Shown here: one piece after another, positions 36,720 to 45,026 of the stretch
Position numbering within the stretch: the stretch's first letter is position 1
Layout of the letters: each line of letters starts with the position of its first letter
Assembly: GCF_003944765.1 (NCBI RefSeq)
Contig: NZ_RWIU01000001.1
Span: 124,001-188,000 of the forward strand
DNA length: 64,000 nt
Reading direction: 5' to 3'
Source: Hymenobacter perfusus
GTDB lineage: Bacteria; Bacteroidota; Bacteroidia; Cytophagales; Hymenobacteraceae
The notes under the pieces: model-generated
What the model saw: the letters and a program-made list of their open reading frames with translations, nothing else
Databases searched by the model: none
What the model was told of the DNA's origin: nothing
Made by a program: the position numbers and the translations under genes

Positions 36720-39700
36720 ATGAAAAAACTTCTGCTCACAACATTACCCTTAGTTGCCTTAGTAGCGACTCAGGCAACTGCACAGACCCGGTCTATTTCC
36801 GGCCGGGTGACAGACCGCACCACCGGTGATGGCCTGCCAGGTGTGACGGTACTGGTTAAGGGTACAACTAACGGGGTATCCACTAACTCTGATGGTACTT
36901 TTACGCTAACAGCACCTACGTCAGCTACTACTATTTCCATCAGTTCAGTTGGCTACACTTCTATTGAACTCCCTATAACTGATGGCCCGATCAACATAGG
37001 CTTAGCACCTGACACTAAGTCTTTGAGTGAGGTGGTAGTTACTGGCTACGGTGGCTCACAGGATGTGAAAGACATCACTGGCTCAGTAGCACAGGTGAAG
37101 GAAGAGAAACTGTTGCTCCAGCCAGTACAAAGCGTTGACCAAGCACTGCAAGGTCGTATGGCTGGCGTAAATGCCAACATCACGGGTGGTACCTTGGGCG
37201 ACCGGGTTGCTGTGCGCGTTCGTGGCGCCAACTCCATTAGCGGTAGCTCAGAGCCCCTCTATGTTTTGGACGGTGTTCCGTTGAACACTGCACCTCAGGG
37301 CAATGTGCTTTCCACACGCTATAACCCTTTGGCAGATATCAACCCCAATGATATTCAATCGGTAGACGTGTTGAAAGACGCATCTGCCGCGGCTATCTAC
37401 GGCTCGCGTGCTGCTAACGGGGTCATTATTATTACTACCAAACGTGGTAAATCTGGTCAAAACCGTATTTCAATTAACTCTTTCTACGGATTTCAGCAAG
37501 CTATTCGCACGCCTGACTTGCTGAATGCCGCTGACTTTCAGACCATAAGCAACGAGAAGGCTAATAATAGCCGCTTCGGTAGCTCGAATGGGGTCGTTAA
37601 TACTACGTTTCCCATCAATATCGCACAGCCTGTTGATGTAAACGGGGATGGTATCAATGATGAAACTGACTGGATCAAGGAGATTTTCCAAGATGGTACG
37701 CAACAGAACTACCAAGTAGCTCTATCGGGCGGCAATGAGTTTGCAAGCTACTATGGTTCCGGCGACTGGAATGATCAGAAGGGTATCATTGTGAACAACC
37801 GCTTACGGCGCGGTTCAGGACGATTAAATCTGGATTTAACGCCTAAAAAGTGGCTCAAATCAGGTGTCAGCCTTAGCTACTCGAAAGCATTCAACCAAGG
37901 TATTAACGGCGAAACCGCTCTTGCTGGTGCAACGGTATCGGGCTACACGGCTCCACCTAACGTGCCAGCATACAATCCAGATGGTTCTTACTATCTAAAT
38001 AGTGTATTCAACATTGGCAATGGTAACAACTTGCTGCCAAATGCTTCTTACGCACCCAATGCTTTTAACCATATTCCGGCAGTACTTAATCTCAACAAAA
38101 ACGAGAATACGTCGCAACGAATCTTGGGCAACGGTTATCTAACTGTAGAGCCGATTAAAGGCCTACAGCTAACCACCCGATATGGTGTCGATTACACTAC
38201 TAACTTCGAAGAACAGTATAGCGACCCACGTATTGCTGGTCTAGGCCGGTTTGCGTTGGGCCCAGGGCAGCTAGGCTTGGTGCAGGATTACAATACAGAC
38301 CGCACCCAATTCAACTGGCAGAACTATGCCAACTATAGTAATACATTCGCCGAAAATCATACGGTTGACGTTACTGCTGGCGTTGAATATCAAGAAACTA
38401 AAGTCCGGCAGATCTATACTGTTGCTGGTGGTTTCTCTGACACCAAGTTCCAGTCGATCATCGATAACGTTTTCACCTCGCAGGCTCCTGGCGGCGGTGG
38501 TCTGGCAGCTAACGGCTTTCAGTCTTACTTCGGACGCGCAAACTATACTTTCTCGAATAAGTATTACGCTTCGTTCTCGCTGCGTAGAGATGCCTCATCT
38601 GTATTTGGAGCTAATAACCAAAGCGGTATATTCCCTGGTGGTGGCATCGGCTGGCGTATTTCTGAGGAAGGTTTCATGGAGAATATATCGGTCATCAATG
38701 ACCTGAAACTCCGCGCCAGCTATGGATCGGTAGGTAACTCCAATGGTATAGGCAATTATGCCTCCCGTACTCTTGTTGGTGGTGGCCTCTACGCCGATCT
38801 GAACGGCTTTACGATCACTCAGGTAGGTAACCCTTCGTTACAGTGGGAAAAGTCAACGAAACTGGACATTGGTTTTGATGCTTCCTTGCTGAACAACCGG
38901 GTGAACGTTGTGTTTGACTATTTCAACAACGACATCAGCGACCTGTTGCTGTTGGCCCCAACCCTGCGGACCACAGGTGTTCCAAACACCTCCATCAGCC
39001 GCAACATCGGCTCGATGTATAACCGGGGTGTGGAACTGACCTTGAACACGACGAACATACAGTTGGAAAATGGTTTCTCCTGGACTTCCTCTATTAACGG
39101 TTCCATCATCAAAAACCGGGTAACTAGTCTGTCGACTCCTAACGACATCATTCAGGCCAACCAGCGCGCCAGCGTAGGTAGAAGCCTAGGTGTTTATTTC
39201 CTGCCGGTATGGGCCGGAGTAAATCCTGATAATGGTAACGCTCAGTTCTACGATAAGGATGGTAACATCAAGCAGTATGATGCTGCCTGGGCAACTCCAG
39301 CCGGCACTGGCTTCTCTATCGGCCGCTGGTTGGATGCCAACGGAGAACCCACTACAGCTATCAACGCGGGTGATTTCAAATACACGAAAGAAAGCGGATA
39401 TCCAACTTTCTTCGGTGGATTTGATAACACGTTTGCCTTCAAAGGTGTCGAGTTAGGCGTTTTCCTGCAGTACAGCGGTGGCAATAAGGTTTACAATGGC
39501 TACCGTCAGGCGTTGCTCAGCAGCAATTTCCAGAACAACATCAACGAAATCAAAGACCGCTGGACTGCGCCTGGTCAAAACACGGACATTCCGAAACAAG
39601 TGTTGCGTGATGCGCAATCCAACATAGCCTCCACCCGATGGCTGGAAAACGGTGATTTCCTGCGCCTGCGTCAGTTGAGTCTAGGATACAACCTGCCATC

Positions 39701-39911
39701 GGACATAGCTAAGCGTATTGGTTTGAACAATGTGCGCCTGTACACCCTAGTGCAGAATGTATACACCTTCACCAAATACAAAGGCCTTGATCCGGAAGTA
39801 AACTCCAACGTTAACGCGGCTAACACCGGTGCTAACGTAGCTTATGGAGTAGATGGTCGCTCAGTTCCTCCAACGCGCAGCTTCACTTTCGGCGTCAACC
39901 TGGGTATTTAA
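36720..39911 (+). CDS. SusC/RagA family TonB-linked outer membrane transporter
   Basis: 1063 residues. Signal peptide MKKLLLTTLPLVALVATQ, a CarboxypepD_reg-like domain (SISGRVTDRTTGDGLPGV), then EVVVTGYGGSQDVKDITGSV, the plug (LQGRMAGVNANITGG, VRVRGANSISGSSEP, DVLKDASAAAIYGSRAANGV) and a barrel ending SFTFGVNLGI. The N-terminal domain is very like that of the divergent SusC (shared GLPGVTVLVKGTTNGVSTNS), suggesting duplication or exchange of this part. It is a TonB-powered importer with the SusD encoded 20 nt downstream. The substrate is unknown. Confidence 0.95.
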   Translation: MKKLLLTTLPLVALVATQATAQTRSISGRVTDRTTGDGLPGVTVLVKGTTNGVSTNSDGTFTLTAPTSATTISISSVGYTSIELPITDGPINIGLAPDTKSLSEVVVTGYGGSQDVKDITGSVAQVKEEKLLLQPVQSVDQALQGRMAGVNANITGGTLGDRVAVRVRGANSISGSSEPLYVLDGVPLNTAPQGNVLSTRYNPLADINPNDIQSVDVLKDASAAAIYGSRAANGVIIITTKRGKSGQNRISINSFYGFQQAIRTPDLLNAADFQTISNEKANNSRFGSSNGVVNTTFPINIAQPVDVNGDGINDETDWIKEIFQDGTQQNYQVALSGGNEFASYYGSGDWNDQKGIIVNNRLRRGSGRLNLDLTPKKWLKSGVSLSYSKAFNQGINGETALAGATVSGYTAPPNVPAYNPDGSYYLNSVFNIGNGNNLLPNASYAPNAFNHIPAVLNLNKNENTSQRILGNGYLTVEPIKGLQLTTRYGVDYTTNFEEQYSDPRIAGLGRFALGPGQLGLVQDYNTDRTQFNWQNYANYSNTFAENHTVDVTAGVEYQETKVRQIYTVAGGFSDTKFQSIIDNVFTSQAPGGGGLAANGFQSYFGRANYTFSNKYYASFSLRRDASSVFGANNQSGIFPGGGIGWRISEEGFMENISVINDLKLRASYGSVGNSNGIGNYASRTLVGGGLYADLNGFTITQVGNPSLQWEKSTKLDIGFDASLLNNRVNVVFDYFNNDISDLLLLAPTLRTTGVPNTSISRNIGSMYNRGVELTLNTTNIQLENGFSWTSSINGSIIKNRVTSLSTPNDIIQANQRASVGRSLGVYFLPVWAGVNPDNGNAQFYDKDGNIKQYDAAWATPAGTGFSIGRWLDANGEPTTAINAGDFKYTKESGYPTFFGGFDNTFAFKGVELGVFLQYSGGNKVYNGYRQALLSSNFQNNINEIKDRWTAPGQNTDIPKQVLRDAQSNIASTRWLENGDFLRLRQLSLGYNLPSDIAKRIGLNNVRLYTLVQNVYTFTKYKGLDPEVNSNVNAANTGANVAYGVDGRSVPPTRSFTFGVNLGI

Positions 39912-39931
39912 TCTTGCTTTCTCCTCCTTAT

Positions 39932-41374
39932 ATGTTCCACACTTCCACTCTGCGTCAACTTGTGTTGTGCGCACTACTGATGGCCACAGCAACCAGCTGT
40001 GATGACGTCCTAGACCAAGATCCACCCGCAGCTTTGACCCAAGAAGATGCGTTTGCTAATGCTGACCGCATCCAAAAGACGGCCATTGGCATGTATGACC
40101 AGCTTCAAAATCCGGAGTTTTTGGGTGGCCGTGCGCTGATCTACAGCGACGTTCGCAGTGATGACACCAACCCTGCTTCCTTCTTTGGGGGCATCGGCAC
40201 GTTCACGGCATTGGCCAATGATGCAACCGTAACCGCCGCCTGGACGGGCGGTTACCGCTCTTTGTACGGTGCCAATTTCTTCCTGCAGGAAATGCCTAAG
40301 AACACGGGCAAAGTATCTGCTGAGTTGGAGGCACAATATACTGGTGAGGCAAAATTCATCCGGGCTTTGCTTTATTTCCACTTGGTAAACCTGTTCGCTC
40401 AACCTTACAACTTCACGGCCGATGCCTCGCACCCAGGCGTGGTATTGCAGTTGACCGCACCTGATGCCAGCAATGCGTTCGACGCAACTCAGGCTAAGCC
40501 TCGTTCTACGGTTCGGGAAGTATACACTCAGATTGAGACTGATCTGAACGACGCTATTGCTAGTTTGCCTGAAACGTATTCTACTCCTTTCGAAAGAACG
40601 GCACGGGCTACCAAAGATGCTGCACGTACTCTATTATCCCGCGTATATCTATACGAGGGCAAATATACTGAGGCAGCGGCGCTGGCAGGGACGGTAATCA
40701 CTGGCGGACGCCATTCATTAGCAGCAACGCCGGCCGTACCATTCACACTTGCTACGTTCCAGAACCCCGAGTCGATTTTCTCGGTAGCCAATAACGTGAG
40801 TGACAACCCTAATACCAACAACGCACTTGGCCAGCATTATCGCAGCCGGGCTGGTAGCGGGGACATCAGCGTAAATCCTTACGCGCTGATTCCAGTTGCG
40901 CAGTTTCCGGCAGATGACCGCCGCCGTCTGTTACTGCTGTCACCAACTGCCATTCCTGGCGCAGCTAACAGCCCGTTGGTGCTGACGCAGAAATACAGAG
41001 AGGCTTCTGCTGATTATGCGCCAATTGCTCGTTACGCAGAGACCTTGCTGAACCGTGCCGAAGGTCTGGCGCAAGTGGCAACCGGTGTAAGCAGCGAAGC
41101 CGTTACGTTGCTCAATCAAGTACGTGACCGGTCTAAGCCAGCAGCAACTGCTTCCTACACTGTAGCCAGTTTTGCTACGAAACAAGCACTCATTGATGCT
41201 ATTCTACTGGAGCGTCGTCTGGAACTGGCCTTCGAAGGCCACCGTTACTACGACCTGATGCGCTACAAACGTAACTCCAGCCGGGTTACCTATGGTGCCG
41301 ACAGAGCTATTCTGCCAATTCCATTGGTTGACATCCAGCAGAACCCCAATTTGGTTCAGAACCCCGGTTATTAA
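39932..41374 (+). CDS. SusD/RagB family lipoprotein
   Basis: 480 residues. A lipoprotein signal peptide has its Cys at about 23 (TATSC), followed by DDVLDQDPPAALTQEDAF, the usual SusD start. TPR-like helices (YTGEAKFIRALLYFHLVNLF) and the canonical C-terminal block LLERRLELAFEGHRYYDLM place it in the main SusD/RagB family, different from the SusD-like_2 protein of the divergent pair. It starts 20 nt after susC on the same strand. The ATG at 39932 was chosen over an in-frame TTG at 39914 because the signal peptide begins there. Confidence 0.94.
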   Translation: MFHTSTLRQLVLCALLMATATSCDDVLDQDPPAALTQEDAFANADRIQKTAIGMYDQLQNPEFLGGRALIYSDVRSDDTNPASFFGGIGTFTALANDATVTAAWTGGYRSLYGANFFLQEMPKNTGKVSAELEAQYTGEAKFIRALLYFHLVNLFAQPYNFTADASHPGVVLQLTAPDASNAFDATQAKPRSTVREVYTQIETDLNDAIASLPETYSTPFERTARATKDAARTLLSRVYLYEGKYTEAAALAGTVITGGRHSLAATPAVPFTLATFQNPESIFSVANNVSDNPNTNNALGQHYRSRAGSGDISVNPYALIPVAQFPADDRRRLLLLSPTAIPGAANSPLVLTQKYREASADYAPIARYAETLLNRAEGLAQVATGVSSEAVTLLNQVRDRSKPAATASYTVASFATKQALIDAILLERRLELAFEGHRYYDLMRYKRNSSRVTYGADRAILPIPLVDIQQNPNLVQNPGY

Positions 41375-41377
41375 TCG

Positions 41378-41441
41378 GAGATCTTCACTAACTAAAAAAG
41401 GCCGACTGAACAGTCGGCCTTTTTTAGTTAGTGAAGATCTC
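41378..41441. terminator. 31-bp-stem bidirectional terminator
   Basis: Perfect arms 41378-41408 and 41411-41441 with a 2-nt loop. The right arm contains the stop codon and last codons of the convergent SDR gene. Confidence 0.85.
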
Positions 41442-42159
41442 TCATACGCAACACTACCGGTTCGTTAGAAGTCATGGGCTGCTGAAGCCACTGAATAATT
41501 AGGCTGGCAGCTTTATCAGGTGCCACCAAGTTTCTACTTTGCTTTAAGTCTGTAAACTGTTCAGCTTCGCTGAAATTCGCTATATCCGCCGAGCGAATAT
41601 GCTCCTGCATGGCCGTATCGAGCACTCCGGGGGAGAGGCTGCGGATACGGACACCGGTGCCGCGCAGGTCCTGCTCCTTCTGCACCGTGCGGGAAAGGGC
41701 ATCGAGGGCGGCTTTGGAAGCAGAGTAGGCGGCCCAGCCATCCACGGCACGCTGGGCGGCTCCGCTGCTGATGTTGAGAATAGTCCGGGAAACGGTAAGG
41801 CTGGCATACGTGCTCAGAAAGGTATTCATGAGCATAGCCGGCGCAATCAGATTCACATCGAACACGAACTCAAAATGCTCGTTTGGTAGCTCCCCGATGT
41901 ACCCGATATCACCCAATACACCGGCGTTGTTGATCAGGGTGATACTGGCGGCGTCCGGTAAAGGAGGAAAGACCTTATGCAGGTTGTTCTGCACAGCCAG
42001 CATATCAGAAAGGTCGAGCGGCTGGTGACGGTAACGGGCATGCTCGATGGTGGCGTGGCGTGATACGCCGATGACCTGGGTATCAGGTTGCTGCAGCAGA
42101 GTTTCGGCCAAGGCTTTACCTAAGCCGCGGCTGGCTCCGGTAATGATGTAGTAATGCAT
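41428..42159 (-). CDS. SDR-family oxidoreductase, sepiapterin reductase-like
   Basis: 243 residues. Rossmann SDR motifs: IITGASRGLGKAL at the N-terminus (cofactor binding), LINNAGVLGDIG, NISSGAAQ with the catalytic Ser, and WAAYSASKAALD with the YxxxK pair. The overall pattern resembles sepiapterin reductase or YueD-like benzil reductases, NADPH-dependent carbonyl reductases. The ATG at 42159 (MHYYIITG) puts the first beta strand at the start, as usual. The last codons lie in the arm of a long terminator. It is downstream of hslU but behind a hairpin, so it is probably a separate unit. The substrate is uncertain. Confidence 0.87.
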   Translation of the reverse strand: MHYYIITGASRGLGKALAETLLQQPDTQVIGVSRHATIEHARYRHQPLDLSDMLAVQNNLHKVFPPLPDAASITLINNAGVLGDIGYIGELPNEHFEFVFDVNLIAPAMLMNTFLSTYASLTVSRTILNISSGAAQRAVDGWAAYSASKAALDALSRTVQKEQDLRGTGVRIRSLSPGVLDTAMQEHIRSADIANFSEAEQFTDLKQSRNLVAPDKAASLIIQWLQQPMTSNEPVVLRMRDLH

Positions 42160-42200
42160 TGGATTTCGGGTAAGATGAGGCAGTCTGGAATACGGGATAA

Positions 42201-42236
42201 AACAAAAAGAGGCAGTATGCACTGCCTCTTTTTGTT
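42201..42236 (-). terminator. Terminator after hslU
   Basis: AACAAAAAGAGGCAGT pairs perfectly with its complement around an ATGC loop; the T run fits termination on the minus strand after hslU. Confidence 0.8.
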
Positions 42237-42264
42237 GCTACTACAGCCAAAAACGTGCGACAAC

Positions 42265-43680
42265 TCACAGAATATACTGGCTTAGGTCGCGGTTACGCAC
42301 CATGTCGCGCAGCCGCTCTTCTACCAGTTCCCGGGTAATGAGGATGTGGGCGTTGGGGCCGATGCGGTCCGGCACGTCGAACAGAATATCGTTCAACAGG
42401 CGGCTCATGACCGTATGCAGCCGGCGCGCCCCAATGTTTTCTACCTCACTGTTGACCTCAAAAGCAATTTCAGCCAACCGCTCCAAAGCGGTATCGTCAA
42501 AGGTCAGCACAACGCCTTCTGCCTGCAGCAGGGCCTCATACTGCTTGGTAAGGGCATTTTTGGGGTCTTTCAGGATGCGGAAGAAATCCTCCTTGGTCAG
42601 GCTCTGCAACTCCACCCGGATGGGGAAGCGGCCCTGCAGCTCGGGAATCAAATCAGAAGGCTTGGCAACGTGGAAGGCCCCGGCGGCAATAAACAGAATA
42701 TGGTCCGTCTGGATGATGCCGTACTTGGTGTTTACCGCCGAGCCTTCCACGATGGGGAGCAGGTCGCGCTGCACGCCTTCCCGGCTTACATCGGGGCCGC
42801 CACCGCCTTTGCCACTGCGGCTGGCTACCTTGTCTATCTCATCAATGAAGATGATGCCGGCATTTTCGGCCTGCCGGATGGCTTCATCCTTCACCTCATC
42901 CATATCGATGAGCTTGGCGGCTTCCTCATCGAGCAGAATTTTGCGCGCCTCCGCCACGGTAACTTTGCGCTTGCGGGTTTTCTTGGGCAGCATAGATCCC
43001 AGCATGTCTTGGATGCCGGCCATGCTGGCTTCGTCCATCCCGCCGGGGCCGCCCATCACGCTGATGCCGGGGCCACTGGTGTGCTGCACCCGGATTTCAA
43101 TTTTGCGCTCATCCAACTCCCCATTGCGAATTTTCTCCCGAAACCGCTCCCGGGTCCGCTCGTTCAGCTCATGGTCAGAATCGGGCATTTCGCCCGGGGC
43201 AGCTACCGGAAAGCCCAGCGCCGGCTTGGCGGCGGGCTGGGCCGCATTGGTTACGGGCGGAATCAGGATATCCAGAATAAGGTCTTCCACGGCCTGGGCG
43301 GCCTGGGCTTTCACCTCTTCCTTGCGGCGCAGCTTCACCATGTTCACCGACTGCTCCACCAGGTCGCGCACCATGCTTTCCACGTCGCGGCCCACGTAGC
43401 CGACTTCAGTGAACTTGGAGGCTTCCACCTTGGTGAACGGGGCGCCGGAAATACTGGCCAAACGGCGGGCAATTTCGGTTTTCCCCACGCCCGTGGAGCC
43501 AATCATGAGGATGTTGTTGGGCACGATTTCGCGCTGCATGTCGGGGGCGGCATGCAGGCGGCGCCACCGGTTGCGCAGGGCAATGGCCACATGGCGTTTA
43601 GCCTCGTGCTGGCCGATAATGTACTTATCAAGCTCGGCCACAATTTGGGCCGGCGTCAGAAACTCAGCGGAATCAAGCAT
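42265..43680 (-). CDS. hslU: ATP-dependent protease ATPase subunit HslU
   Basis: 471 residues, AAA+ unfoldase. It starts LTPAQIVAELDKYIIGQHEAKRHV (written in part: YIIGQHEAKRHVAIAL), with Walker A GSTGVGKTE, the pore loop GYVGRDVES, Walker B IIFIDEIDK and the C-terminal AEIAFEVNSEVENIGARR. The I-domain insert lies about 110-230. HslU unfolds proteins and feeds them to the HslV peptidase in the cytoplasm. hslV is usually next to hslU, but no such gene lies here: the upstream neighbour is porQ and the downstream one an SDR gene. Confidence 0.96.
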   Translation of the reverse strand: MLDSAEFLTPAQIVAELDKYIIGQHEAKRHVAIALRNRWRRLHAAPDMQREIVPNNILMIGSTGVGKTEIARRLASISGAPFTKVEASKFTEVGYVGRDVESMVRDLVEQSVNMVKLRRKEEVKAQAAQAVEDLILDILIPPVTNAAQPAAKPALGFPVAAPGEMPDSDHELNERTRERFREKIRNGELDERKIEIRVQHTSGPGISVMGGPGGMDEASMAGIQDMLGSMLPKKTRKRKVTVAEARKILLDEEAAKLIDMDEVKDEAIRQAENAGIIFIDEIDKVASRSGKGGGGPDVSREGVQRDLLPIVEGSAVNTKYGIIQTDHILFIAAGAFHVAKPSDLIPELQGRFPIRVELQSLTKEDFFRILKDPKNALTKQYEALLQAEGVVLTFDDTALERLAEIAFEVNSEVENIGARRLHTVMSRLLNDILFDVPDRIGPNAHILITRELVEERLRDMVRNRDLSQYIL

Positions 43681-43772
43681 AAGGCAATAGGAAGAAGCAG
43701 GCTATCTGCTGTACCGAAGGAGTAGTACTACGGCAGGATGCTAAAAGTTTGTGTTTCGCACGCACCGTTGTG

Positions 43773-44828
43773 CTAAGGCTGTTTTTTGAACAGCGAATCG
43801 AGGTTGCGGGCAATGGTGAAGTAGTTGGCTCCGCCCGAGGCGTGGTAGCCGGCGTGGGTGTAATCGAGCTGAAACTGACTTACGCGCAGCATCACGCCGA
43901 ACGAGAAACCGGCCCCACCCGAGGTATTCTCCAGGCGCAGTTCCCGGCGCTGCAAATGGTTGTAGCCCACCCGCACGTTCAGGTTCTTGCTCAGCAGCAG
44001 CTCCCCTCCTACCACAAAATGTCGGGCAATTTTATCTCCAAGACTCTTTTTGGGCTTCACCTCTTCCCCATTCTCATCCAGCTGACCGCGCTGGTTAGGG
44101 TCCAGGTACACGATATCAAGCTGCTGGAGGTGATGAGCGGTGAAAGAAAAGCGCAACGGCAGATGCTCGGGCTTAAAAGACGTGCCCAGTTGTACGTCCA
44201 GGGGCATGGGCTCCCGGTCGGCTCCGTCGTAGGGCTTGAACTGAATACCGGCGTTGCGGACGACTAAGCCCACCGTAAAGTCCTGATCGGGGTGTTTAAA
44301 AAGCCCCCCGACATCGGCCAGGGCAGCAAAGGAGTGGTTGCCGGCAATACCTGAACCCGCCAGCTTCAGCGTGCCCCCGATAGTAAAGACACCGGTGGTA
44401 TAAGAGTCGGCCACACTCAGCGCGTACTCATTCACCGAAAACTGTCCCAGCGAATTGCCAGCCACGTCAAACTGCTCAAAATTACCGTAGCTCAGGTAGG
44501 TCAGGCCCACGCCGAAACGGCCCGCTTTCTGGGTATTGAACACGTAAGCCGCCGTACTTTGCTTGATATCAGCCAGATAATCGACGTAGCCCAAGGCCAG
44601 GCGGCCATCCATTTCACTGTTGAGCAGGGCCGGGTTGCCGTACAGCATAGTCCCATCCGCGTCGCGGGCCGATACGTTGGCCCCACCCAGCCCGGCCAGC
44701 TTGGCACTGGTAGGCAGATTCAGAAAGGAAAAGGCTTGCTGTCCGCCAATCTGGGCCTGCACGGCAGGAACGAGGCCCAACAGGAGCAGACCAGAAACAG
44801 CAACGGCGCGGCGTAAGAGTAGATTCAT
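43773..44828 (-). CDS. porQ: Type IX secretion system protein PorQ
   Basis: 351 residues. A signal peptide (LLLGLVPAVQAQ) is followed by QQAFSFLNLPTSAKLAGLGG, typical of PorQ, then beta-barrel-like repeats and a C-terminal part with VGGELLLSKNLNVRVGYNHLQRRE (in part: NLNVRVGYNHLQRREL). PorQ is an outer-membrane component linked to the attachment complex of the T9SS, which exports proteins with CTD signals. The ATG at 44828 (MNLLLRRAVA) was chosen over a TTG two codons earlier. A GGATT-type repeat lies between it and lon upstream. Confidence 0.88.
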   Translation of the reverse strand: MNLLLRRAVAVSGLLLLGLVPAVQAQIGGQQAFSFLNLPTSAKLAGLGGANVSARDADGTMLYGNPALLNSEMDGRLALGYVDYLADIKQSTAAYVFNTQKAGRFGVGLTYLSYGNFEQFDVAGNSLGQFSVNEYALSVADSYTTGVFTIGGTLKLAGSGIAGNHSFAALADVGGLFKHPDQDFTVGLVVRNAGIQFKPYDGADREPMPLDVQLGTSFKPEHLPLRFSFTAHHLQQLDIVYLDPNQRGQLDENGEEVKPKKSLGDKIARHFVVGGELLLSKNLNVRVGYNHLQRRELRLENTSGGAGFSFGVMLRVSQFQLDYTHAGYHASGGANYFTIARNLDSLFKKQP

Positions 44829-44849
44829 CAGCAACTAAGATAAATGCTG

Positions 44850-45026
44850 AAACGCGGATTGTGCGGATTACTCAGATTTCACGGATTTCGGACACGCCAA
44901 GGTTACCTATCCTTGCGTCAGTCAGCTAGGCTCTGATCGGGTCCACTGCGTTTAGTGAACGAACCCACGACTGAAAATTGTATCCAAAATCCGCGAAATC
45001 TGAGTAATCCGCATAATCCGCGTTTT
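44850..45026. repeat. GGATT-type inverted repeat, copy 2
   Basis: Left arm 44850-44888 and right arm about 44987-45025 pair over about 38 bp with two mismatches (units GCGGATT, ACTCAGATTTC, CGGATTT). The right edge touches the lon stop codon at 45025-45027. About 98 nt lie between the arms, without a gene. It matches the element at the 3' end of comB in design. Confidence 0.85.
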
